From positions 536,136,971 through 536,200,970 of the forward strand of contig CM062297.1 of the NCBI GenBank assembly GCA_031216915.1: DNA of 64,000 bases, in the 5' to 3' direction. Under the pieces are notes generated by a model. The model did no database searches. It saw only the letters and a program-made list of their open reading frames with translations, and was not told the DNA's origin. The position numbers were made by a program, and so were the translations under genes. This stretch comes from Pictodentalium vernedei (Eukaryota; Mollusca; Scaphopoda; Dentaliida; Dentaliidae). Every line of letters starts with the position of its first letter. Within the stretch, counting starts at the first letter, position 1. Positions 56,398 to 64,000 of the stretch are shown here, one piece after another.

Positions 56398-58387
56398 TGG
56401 CTTAAACCTCTATCGCGTTCCGGTTGGCGGAAGGTTGTCGAGTTTTTCACAAGAGTGGGCGTCGATTACGGACGACCCTTGGGTGAGAGGAGTGACTTCG
56501 GAAGGTCTAAAGATATCCTTCAAACGAAAGCCTCCATTAACTCGAAGTCCAAAGTGGACTCATCTTCCGTCAAATCCACAGAAAAGAGACGCTCTGTTAT
56601 CAGAGGTGCAGTCTCTTTTAATGAAGAACGCGGTAGAGGTCGTAGAAAACCAGGAATCTCTGGGATTCTACAGCCATCTGTTTCTGGTTCCGAAACCAGA
56701 TGGCTCATTCCGTCCAGTCATAGATTTGAGCTGGATAAACAAGCTGATCGTCGCTCCGAAGTTTTATATGGAGACGATTCGATCGGTCAGAGCGAGTATT
56801 CGGGTGAACGATTATGCAACGAGCATAGATCTCAAAGATGCGTACTTTCACGTCATGGTACATCCGACATTCCGAAAGTATCTACGCTTTGCAGTCCTGG
56901 GAGTGGTGTATCAATTCCGGGCGATGTGCTTCGGATTGAATCTAGCACCCTGGGCTTTCACTCGGGTAATGAACTCGGTAATGATCTACTTCCGAGCTCA
57001 TTCGTCTGCGGTAACGTCGGCCTACCTGGACGACATTCTTCAGAGGTACGGCAACGAGTTAACGCTTCAGAATGATGTTCAGAATCTTCTTCTATTGCTC
57101 CGACGTCTCGGTTTTATAGTAAACGAGGAGAAGTCGGATCTGGTGCCGTCCAAGTCATTCACTCATCTGGGAATGAGCTTCGAGACGCACAACAATCTCG
57201 TTCGTCTGCCGTTAACCAGAGCGAAATTAGTCAGTTGTTACGCTCGCTATTGTCTGCACGCAGACAAAGTCACGGCGAGAGAATTTATGAGACTGATAGG
57301 TCTGTGCGGAGCCGCCGCGGATCTCATTCCGATGGGGCGGCTACGCACACGTCCTCTTCAAATTTTCCTGACTCAGAATTGGAGTGTGAAAATTCATTCG
57401 CTCGATGTAGACGTTCTCTTGTCAGATCAAGTGAAACAAGAGATTCAGACTTGGGCAAACATTCAGTGGTTAACTCAAGGAGTTCCGCTGAAGTTGCCAG
57501 ATCCGAGTTTTACCGTTATGACGGATGCCAGTCAAACAGGTTGGGGTGCATCATTAATCCCAACGAATTCGAGATGCCAGGGTCTTTGGGATCTGCAATT
57601 CCTGTGCAAGCACATAAACATCAAGGAAATGATGTCAATTTGGCTTGCGTTACGTCACTGGATGGACATTATTCACGATGCTCATGTCCAAATCCTATCC
57701 GACAATACGACAGTAGTGGCGTATATACGGAATCAGGGAGGCACTCATTCAGTTCCGTTGTTCAATCTAACGGAAAGAATCCTTCTGTTTGCGTTAGAAC
57801 ATCACGTTCTTCTTTCGGTCCGTCACATACCGGGTCGTCTGAATGTGCTAGCAGACTCCCTTTCACGGAAGGGTCGCTTGTTGCCGTCGGAGTGGACTCT
57901 CAACAAACAAGTATTCAATCAGATTTGCTACCAATGGGAACGGCCAATGATAGACTTATTTGCGACACATCTCAACAATCAGTTGCAGACGTATGTGTCT
58001 CCGTGTCCGGATCCAAGAGCATTTGCAGTAGACGCTCTGTCGATCCCTTGGGACGGAATGATAGGATATGCGTATCCTCCAGCGCCGTTAATTCAACAAG
58101 TATTGCTAAAGATAAAACAATCTCAATGCAAGATTCTGTTAGTAGCATCTCTGTCGCCACAGAGACCGTGGATAAATCTACTCAGGTGTCTGTTGTGGGA
58201 CTTACCGCGGAAGCTTCCTCCACGAGAGGATCTTCTTTCGCAGGGGAAATCGCACCAACTCCATCACAACCCGCAAGGTCTCAACCTTCACGTTTTTCCG
58301 TTGTGCGGTCCTTCTTGCATGGCAAGCACTTTACAGGACGAGCAGTGGACGCGATTTCTAACTGTAGGAGGACCTCCTCTTCGCTAA
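56072..58387 (+). CDS. DIRS-A RT-RNase H-methyltransferase-like polyprotein, copy 2
   Basis: 771 codons, differing from copy 1 by only a handful of residues (for example KFYMETIRS for KLYMETIRS). RT (SIDLKDAYFHV, AYLDDIL), RNase H (MTDASQTGWGAS, LSDN, NVLADSLSR) and the DLFATHLNNQ / VDALSIPW block are all retained. It is in +1 relative to gag and overlaps gag and the recombinase. Together with intact gag and recombinase this makes copy 2 the best candidate for an active or recently active source. Confidence 0.95.
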   Translation: MTASFPLFMIKLKRKLMILCCSDRLLRSRIQQTRIRQALLGLMRPREVPIEVPVRPLGLIRETVRIATLVRDVLQAGTIGWTPRGRRGEVRVVEDVVSPTAGLAGPGGDGLNLYRVPVGGRLSSFSQEWASITDDPWVRGVTSEGLKISFKRKPPLTRSPKWTHLPSNPQKRDALLSEVQSLLMKNAVEVVENQESLGFYSHLFLVPKPDGSFRPVIDLSWINKLIVAPKFYMETIRSVRASIRVNDYATSIDLKDAYFHVMVHPTFRKYLRFAVLGVVYQFRAMCFGLNLAPWAFTRVMNSVMIYFRAHSSAVTSAYLDDILQRYGNELTLQNDVQNLLLLLRRLGFIVNEEKSDLVPSKSFTHLGMSFETHNNLVRLPLTRAKLVSCYARYCLHADKVTAREFMRLIGLCGAAADLIPMGRLRTRPLQIFLTQNWSVKIHSLDVDVLLSDQVKQEIQTWANIQWLTQGVPLKLPDPSFTVMTDASQTGWGASLIPTNSRCQGLWDLQFLCKHINIKEMMSIWLALRHWMDIIHDAHVQILSDNTTVVAYIRNQGGTHSVPLFNLTERILLFALEHHVLLSVRHIPGRLNVLADSLSRKGRLLPSEWTLNKQVFNQICYQWERPMIDLFATHLNNQLQTYVSPCPDPRAFAVDALSIPWDGMIGYAYPPAPLIQQVLLKIKQSQCKILLVASLSPQRPWINLLRCLLWDLPRKLPPREDLLSQGKSHQLHHNPQGLNLHVFPLCGPSCMASTLQDEQWTRFLTVGGPPLR
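56398..58164 (+). other. Alternate frame over RT, copy 2
   Basis: In phase with gag and recombinase. Open except for one TGA at 57073-57075 (copy 1 has CGA); from 57076 it is open continuously into the recombinase to 59343. At the place of copy 1's TAG (58162-58164) this copy reads GAG. Confidence 0.5.
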
Positions 58388-59343
58388 ACTATGCAGCTAA
58401 GTGGAAGGTTTTTCGTCGTTGGTGTAGGGATCATTCTGTAGATATATTTGATCCCTCTATACCAGACATTGCAAACTTTCTAGTATACTTGTTTGACGAA
58501 ATCAAACTGCAGCCTGTTACTATAAAGGGTTATAGATCTATGTTATCTGATACCTATTCACATCATGATAGTTTACAAATTGGATCTAATGTCTCTTTAT
58601 CGAAGTTGGTTAGAAACTTTTCAATAAATAGACCCAGAACTCTTAGATTAATTCCTAAGTGGAATTTAGCTTGGGTTCTCCTTAAATTGAAGGAAAAGCC
58701 ATTTGAACCTCTTGGGACAGTAGATTTCAAATTCTTATCTTATAAGACAGCTTTTCTCTTAGCTTTCTCTTCTGCCAGAAGAGTCAGTGAGCTTCATGCA
58801 CTATCGGTGGATGATTCTCATTATCGTAGTGTTGGGAACACTATCACCTTCACTACTAATGTGGGTTTTTTAGCTAAGAATCAGGCTCCTAATAAATATC
58901 CGGAACCTATTGTTATTAAGGCTCTTCCGTCTTCAGACGGGCGTAGGCCTTTACTCTGTCCTGTTAGAGCACTACGTATCTATAAACAGAGATCTCAGTT
59001 TATCAGAAAGGGACGGAAACGTTTCTTTCTGTCTTTGATGCCTAATAGAAAGGACATTTCAGTCCATTCTATTGCTAGATGGATTCAGTTAACTATCCGT
59101 ACTGCTTATGAAGATTTATCTTCTTCTCAGCAGTCTGTGCTTAAGATTTCTGCTCATGTAGTAAGACCTCTTTCTACTTCCTGGACTTATGCTAATAGTG
59201 TTGCTATTACAGATTTAATGAAGGCTGCTTATTGGTCTCAGCCATCCACATTTACGAATTTTTATCTCAGAAATATTGAGTCCATTTCTGGAGACCTGCA
59301 TTGTTTAGGTCTGTTATCTGTTGCTCAGAATGTCGTCCACTAA
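58168..59343 (+). CDS. DIRS-A tyrosine recombinase, copy 2
   Basis: Corresponds to 10226-11401. Catalytic pattern kept: SARRVSEL, HVVRPL (His and Arg of HxxR retained, middle residues changed) and the Tyr in FTNFYLRN. The frame has no upstream stop for about 700 codons and no ATG near the domain start, so the true N terminus is undefined. It ends just before the 3' trailer. Confidence 0.93.
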   Translation: MDKSTQVSVVGLTAEASSTRGSSFAGEIAPTPSQPARSQPSRFSVVRSFLHGKHFTGRAVDAISNCRRTSSSLNYAAKWKVFRRWCRDHSVDIFDPSIPDIANFLVYLFDEIKLQPVTIKGYRSMLSDTYSHHDSLQIGSNVSLSKLVRNFSINRPRTLRLIPKWNLAWVLLKLKEKPFEPLGTVDFKFLSYKTAFLLAFSSARRVSELHALSVDDSHYRSVGNTITFTTNVGFLAKNQAPNKYPEPIVIKALPSSDGRRPLLCPVRALRIYKQRSQFIRKGRKRFFLSLMPNRKDISVHSIARWIQLTIRTAYEDLSSSQQSVLKISAHVVRPLSTSWTYANSVAITDLMKAAYWSQPSTFTNFYLRNIESISGDLHCLGLLSVAQNVVH

Positions 59344-59943
59344 ACAGTTGCAACTATAGTTATGCAGGCTTTCTGTTCCGGCAGTGACTCCGTCCGGCTG
59401 CCCTCTTCGCTCTGGGCTATTTGACCCAGGGCAAGGGGAAGGGGGGGGTGGGGGGGGGTGTTCCCTTAGGTCACCTGCTTTATAGTGAAAAGCAAGGGAA
59501 TGCCTCCTCCAAGTCAGTATTTCTGAGTCGCTTCCGGGATGGTTTTAAAGTGTAATATTAATGTTTAAATTCATTCATGTCTTATTTTTAAAGTGTAGCT
59601 CGGTGTGAAGCATTTGTATATGTCAAGTGTCAAACGAGCTTTAATATACAATACTCGGACACTTTTAAATGATTATAAAGAGTCTCAATTCTCTGGACTA
59701 CTTTATTTATTGGCTTGCTTTAAAAATAATTAGTATAAGGGTTATACTGGATGTTAATAGAGAACATGAATGTTATTGTGCTCAATTATTAAGGGTAGTG
59801 TATCTTTCTAATTTAATATTAAATAAGAAAGATACATGTAAAGCCTAATACTCCTTTTCTCCTTAAGGGGTTACCTCTTTACTATATAGTTGAGCTTATT
59901 GGATTTTCCTCTATGTCCTAGGCCCTCCAGCCTGTTTACTATT
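59344..59943 (+). other. 3' untranslated region of DIRS-A copy 2
   Basis: As in copy 1, with a shorter and interrupted G tract (59436-59458) and the same ~17-nt-arm hairpin near 59804-59841. Confidence 0.6.
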
Positions 59944-60033
59944 CAGCTAAGTCTGGGTCATTGGTACAGTATAAAAATGTTAAAAAATTTATAGTAATTT
60001 ATATATTTTTTATACTTACCAATGACCCAGACG
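59944..60033 (+). repeat. ICR of DIRS-A copy 2
   Basis: Inverts both element ends as in copy 1; here it reads 'cattggtacag', exactly complementary to the left terminus. Confidence 0.9.
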
Positions 60034-60107
60034 GGGATGGCCCTCCCTGGAGTTGGGAACTCTTGCCTCCCCGCTGAGTACATAGCGCTGACCAGGCACT
60101 GCCAGTA

Positions 60108-60328
60108 AGAATGATAATTGGCGCCAATTTCGGGACGACTGCGTCACTGCGCATGCGCAGTAGAGGCGTAGTATGGAGGTCCTTTAGGACATGATTTCTT
60201 TTTGTTTTGGATGCAAATTTTGGGGATTGGGGGGGCAAAATTTGTGTTTGGCGAGTTAGCACCAGCTAAGCTAAGTCTGGGTCATTGGTAAGTATAAAAA
60301 ATATATAAATTACTATAAATTTTTTAAC
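60108..60328 (-). repeat. Right ITR and extension of DIRS-A copy 2
   Basis: Inverse of 53209-53409 with a ~16-bp deletion near 60252 ('tttggcgagttagc' where copy 1 has the longer 'ggccctggttttg' form) and a 5-bp duplication 'ctaag'. It ends TTTTTTAAC at 60328. Confidence 0.9.
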
Positions 60329-63100
60329 TTTTTATTGAAATTTTTTAAAAATTAATGTTTATTCTGTTTATCCCCATGGTTACGTCCTCAACCTAGGGAT
60401 GTTAGGTCATTTTGGTCTTGTATCTTCTATCCGATGTATCGTTTTTTCTTCGTATGAAGATCTAGCTTTGCATCTGATAGCATTTAAATCGGTTACTGAC
60501 TTTGAGCCTTTTTGTGTGCCTGATGTCTTGTTTACGTTTTTTTTTCTTTCGACGTTGTTTATATTAGCAACGTCCTTAAATATATGTAGTATTTAATATT
60601 ATAATACTGTAGAATTACTGTAGGATACATTGATTATGATTCCGGTAGTGTAGCTCAAAAAATTTGTTTTTTGTCCACACTTAGGCTCTATTGGGATGAC
60701 CTTGGGCTCATAATGTTCTCTTTGGGATCTTGAGCATTTTCACAAAATTTTTTCGAAAAATTTATTATAATTTTTTCGAATTTAGTTTTGATTGCTATTA
60801 TTCATGTATGTTTATCATATATTTTGTTATGGAGTTTGTAGGAGTGCTATCGACTTTGTCCCAGCTACGATGGCATAAGGAAGGAGCCTGTAAGTTTCTC
60901 TTAGGGAAGCTTGACGAGGTCTGATAAGACTGCGAGCGGGAGAGTCCTTTCTCTAACCTAGCAACATTTGGGGCCAAATGTTGTTTTGAGAAACTTGCCT
61001 CTGTAGGAGTCTGCAAGTTTCTCTTAGGGAACCTCGGCGGGAGGGCCCTCTCTCTAACCCAGGAACATTTGGGGTCAAATGTTGTTTGAGAAACTTGCTT
61101 GTATAGGAGGTAATGTCCACACTCGCCGCTCAGGACACTCCGTCTAAACTGCAGCTGGCGTCGGCTACAGTTACGGCTTCTTCCTCAGGCAGATATAGCA
61201 CACACGACCACATACTAGCTACCTGACTTTGGATATCCAGGCAGCCACCCGAAGAAATATCCAGTCTTCGCCTGAGAAGTCGACCCATCTGGTAGCTAGT
61301 GATCCGAGGCTTCCTTCATTGGGATGTTTGGAGTAGAGATCTACATCAGGATCTTTGTCCCAGGAGCAGCAAGTGGCGTAAATACGGAAGACTGCTACTC
61401 CTCAAGCCTCTATAACTGACTGGCTGTCGCAGATTGTGCAGCTTCCCAGCAAGTGCAAGTGCAGCCCTCTGCAGACTCCGGTGGTGAGCTGTCGGATGGT
61501 GTTGGGTTGCTACGGTCGTCTGTACATTCAGATGCTGTTGACCAAAATTATTAGCTGAATCAGTCGGATGGTGAAAGGGAGAAGGAGGAGGATTACCCCT
61601 CCCTTTTGGAACAACATATGCTAGCGATGAAATTCATTCTTCAATACTATTCTGACTTTGTTCCTCTTGATCAGCAAGCTGCATCTGCTCGGCAGAAACC
61701 GCTGTCTTTTATAGACAAAGATACCATGCGAAGGAAAGATGATGTTCTTTCCTTCCCAGGACTATCTTGGCAAGTGTCGGAGGCCTTCGGCCACATTAAC
61801 AACGCCATTTTCAACCTAGCAAGTTCGAATAAGAAGGCAGTTTCTTATCGGCATCTTCAATCAGCACGTTATTATAAAACGGTTGGAGAAGATGTTCAGA
61901 GAGCTACTCTGTGTGTGGATGAGCAGACTGGGGATTTGGTTATATCCTTATCGACATCATTCAATTTATGATGTGATAGAATTTTCTATTTCATCTAATA
62001 GAGCGATTCTGAACGTTATGTTATACGCAGATCATGTCACCAGGGCTCTGGTGCAGCTTCTAAGGGAAAGGAATTGAGGATGTTAGTTCCTTGCTAAGAG
62101 TTCTTTCCAGGGCAGTCATGTATGCCATGTACCACGCTGCCCTTTCAGTGGCAAATTGGAGTTGTTTAGACGTGATGCAGCCCTTACATCAGGATGAAAA
62201 GCAGTCTCTGAGTCGCTTCGGTCTCGGGACACACACTGTTTGACGACACGCTTTCTTTAGTCTATGAACAGGATACCCAAAAGCTTCCAGCACACTGATA
62301 CTGAGATCAGCATCTCAACAACATGCATCAGCTGGCTGGAGTAGGCAAGGTTGTTCCAGTTCACAATCATAGAAGGGGGCTCCTTGTGAGGATCTAGGAA
62401 ACCCTCTTACAATTATTCCGGAGGTCGTTGGTATAGCAACTCGGAAAAGGGGCATAAGTCTTATAAAGAATATAAGTCAGATGCCCCTAGGTCGACGGGT
62501 CGAGGTTCTTTGCATGAGGGATGTAGTTTCGCCTACCGCAAGCCTCGCAAGTCATACAGGTGATGGTCTACACTTCTGTTGCTTTCCAGTTAGCGGAAGG
62601 TTATCAACCTCGCAAAAAAGTGGATGAAAGTTATGGAAGATCAGTGGATGAGAATGTAGTCACGGCAGGCCTGCAGCTATCAGTCTGAGCAAAGCTCCAC
62701 TTACAAGTAGCATGTGTTGGACGAATCTTCTGGCGAATTCTTCCAAGACAGTCTCTCCCTCCAGAGGTACAGGCTGTCCTTTCGAAGAAAGCAATAGAGA
62801 TCATCGAGAATCAAAATTCTCCAGGTTTTTACAAGTCACCTGTTCCTCGTCCCGAAGCCAGACAGAATACTGCTTAGATAAGCTGAGACAGCTGTCTTGT
62901 TTGGAATAGAACCGTTAGAGGGAATAAGTACGTCTTTTCCCTCTCGGTGTTGTATTCCTTTTCCCTCTCGGTGTTGTATTCCTTGGCGTTAAGACATTTA
63001 ATACCATTGTGGAAGCCATAGTAGCCTTATGTACTGTTACAGCGGTGTTTTCTTATCAACCTACTCACAATTGTTTACTACAGGCTTGTACTACAGTGGA
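60329..63100 (+). pseudogene. DIRS-B remnant 3: leader, gag and RT fragments
   Basis: The leader resembles 25344-25800. Gag fragments include two copies of the 'aacatttgggg(c/t)caaatgtt' palindrome (~60962 and ~61064), EQHMLAMKFILQ and SEAFGHINNAIFNLASSNKKAVS (61600-61850, relatives of FELLNDAIFKLASRTGKAG), a RATLCVDEQTGDLVISL segment (~61900), ADHVTRAL (~62030), a Ser/Arg tail (62400-62560) and RT start fragments (62590-62900). There are many frameshifts. The distal part (62930-63060) contains a direct 30-bp repeat 'ttttccctctcggtgttgta'. The right limit is approximate. Confidence 0.75.
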
Positions 63101-63755
63101 AGTCCCTAACTCGGATAAAATACTCTCTATTTTTGTCTTTCCCAAGCAAGTTGGGAAAGAAAAGTGGTGCAAAAGCACCAATAAAAAATAAGCCAAAACT
63201 GGGTCGAGTGCAACCGGCGCAGACCCAGTACGGGACGCTCTCTCCCAAGTACATCTCCACGACTTCCGTTGCCAGTGCGCATATACCGTCTCTAAAGACT
63301 CATTCTTTTTATAATCTGCTTCGTGTCGAGATGTTTTTGCACGCTTATCAGTGTTCCACCAGCTTGATGTTTGATGATTCCTGATTCATTATACCACAGT
63401 GTATCCTTTGTATTCTCAGGAACAGTGTTTTATATTCTCTTTTCTATTATATGTCCATAATGTATATTTATTTGCTCTCTCTCGAGTCGCGCGCGAATTT
63501 CGTGTGCCACGCGGTTCGGACTTAGATTTTTCACAATTATTGTTAATGCTTTTTTTGCAAAATTTTCTAATTGTGTTAGAGTTAGGTGTCAGCGGGGTAC
63601 CACTCCTACAGTGTTTCTTCTTTCTTTTGAGAGTAGTCTTCCTGTTGTGTGGTTCCCGGTCGACCGTCTGTGGTCTTTGTTTCTGTCACCTTTCTCTCTT
63701 CTTTGGGGGTGTTCTGTTTTCTGATCTCACCTTCTCTGCTCCTCTCACCTCTATC
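63101..63755 (+). other. Probable left end and leader of a third DIRS family
   Basis: Non-repetitive relative to the rest of the window; it precedes the gag start below. A hairpin 'ctttcccaagcaagttgggaaag' lies at ~63138-63160, and 'ctgggtcgagtgcaaccggcgcagacccag' at ~63198-63227 has inverted ends (CTGGGTC/GACCCAG). The element's exact left boundary cannot be placed without another copy. Minus-strand frames here are not supported. Confidence 0.4.
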
Positions 63756-64000
63756 ATGCCCAGGACAATTCGTTGTGGGCAATGTCTGCTGCCAAAGCAT
63801 GTGGACGATGTACATTCGTCTTGTTCCTCCTGTAATGGGTGTTCGGCCGAGCGGCCGTGTGGTGTCTGTGGAACATGGTCTTCCACCTTCTGGGCGTCAG
63901 TAAACCGTGTCATTCGTTCTCGTGGCCGTGCCTCCCGCTCCCGCGGGAAAGGAGAATGTGGTCGTTCGGGGCCTCCCGAGTCGACTTTGGTGAGAGTTAT
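63756..64000 (+). CDS. Gag N terminus of a third DIRS family, runs off the window
   Basis: The ATG at 63756 opens a frame with no stop to the window edge (81 full codons). Residues 7-46 show C-x2-C-x9-H-x2-C-x2-C-x2-C-x5-C-x2-C-x2-W-x4-W, exactly the spacing in DIRS-A gag, with little other identity (CGQCLLPKHVDDVHSSC versus CSNCNRKKSSSDFHDHC). A basic Arg/Ser/Gly-rich stretch follows. Base composition is much more GC-rich at third positions than DIRS-A, so it is a separate family and appears undamaged as far as visible. Confidence 0.75.
   Translation, partial: MPRTIRCGQCLLPKHVDDVHSSCSSCNGCSAERPCGVCGTWSSTFWASVNRVIRSRGRASRSRGKGECGRSGPPESTLVRV

Larger units (their letters stand above)
53209..60328 (+). 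mobile_element. DIRS-type retrotransposon, family A, copy 2 (all frames open)
   Basis: A full-length 7.12-kb element with the same layout as 5268-12398: ITRs at 53209-53409 and 60108-60300, right extension to 60328, ICR at 59944-60033, and gag, RT and recombinase frames uninterrupted. The right flank ('tttattgaaattttttaaa') matches the DIRS-B leader at 25430, so it appears inserted in a DIRS-B copy. The near-identity of the two copies implies recent movement. Confidence 0.95.

Overview
The window reads as a repeat-dense, intron-bearing eukaryotic chromosome segment, most likely from a bivalve mollusc. That assignment is inferred from repeat style: families beginning TAGCTCACC followed by runs of CCGTC, repeats carrying 'ggtcaaggtcacagtgacc', and a multicopy SAP-SWIM type protein remnant. 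I recognise no host single-copy gene in 64 kb. Almost everything I can name is a mobile element or a tandem array, and much of it is nested.

The main actors are DIRS-type (tyrosine-recombinase) retrotransposons. Two nearly identical 7.1-kb copies of one family (DIRS-A) lie at 5268-12398 and 53209-60328. Each has ~200-bp inverted terminal repeats, an internal complementary region (ICR), and three overlapping frames: gag with an N-terminal Cys/His cluster, RT-RNase H-methyltransferase-like, and tyrosine recombinase. Copy 2 keeps all three frames open. Copy 1 has a one-base deletion in gag. Older, broken copies of a second family (DIRS-B) occupy 24035-32650, 44388-49999 and 60329-~63100, and a third, GC-rich family begins at 63756 and runs off the window.

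Layout: 1-2260 is a 153-bp satellite; 2391-3320 a 177-bp repeat element; 3973-18174 a three-level nest (a 320-bp-unit element containing a ~170-bp-unit element containing DIRS-A copy 1, plus a second 335-bp-unit family); 18492-19425 a 156-bp-unit element; 20496-21407 a hAT-like element; 24035-32650 DIRS-B remnant 1, interrupted by a 177-bp-unit element and by a 2.7-kb inverted-repeat element carrying a broken SAP-SWIM gene; 32660-33720 a 165-bp-unit array; 34467-35896 another TAGCTC element; 35908-39752 a MULE DNA transposon with tandem-repeat termini and a broken, intron-containing FLYWCH-MULE transposase; 40489-44387 a 3.9-kb ~142-bp array with an 8-unit higher-order repeat; 44388-49999 DIRS-B remnants with pogo-like and Harbinger-like MITEs; 50799-52207 a hAT-like element with a perfect 8-bp target duplication; 53209-60328 DIRS-A copy 2, apparently inserted in a DIRS-B leader; 60329-63100 DIRS-B remnant; 63756-64000 the start of a third DIRS gag.

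The most interesting signals are: the gag Cys/His cluster with identical spacing in two DIRS families; paired palindromes inside gag whose stems are kept between families A and B; a stop-poor frame running the whole length of RT in phase with both gag and the recombinase; NRF1-like and E2F-like palindromes in the DIRS termini; a shared 5'-hairpin and 3'-hairpin architecture across several unrelated tandem-repeat families, with one exact empty site visible; and many very short-loop, long-arm hairpins.
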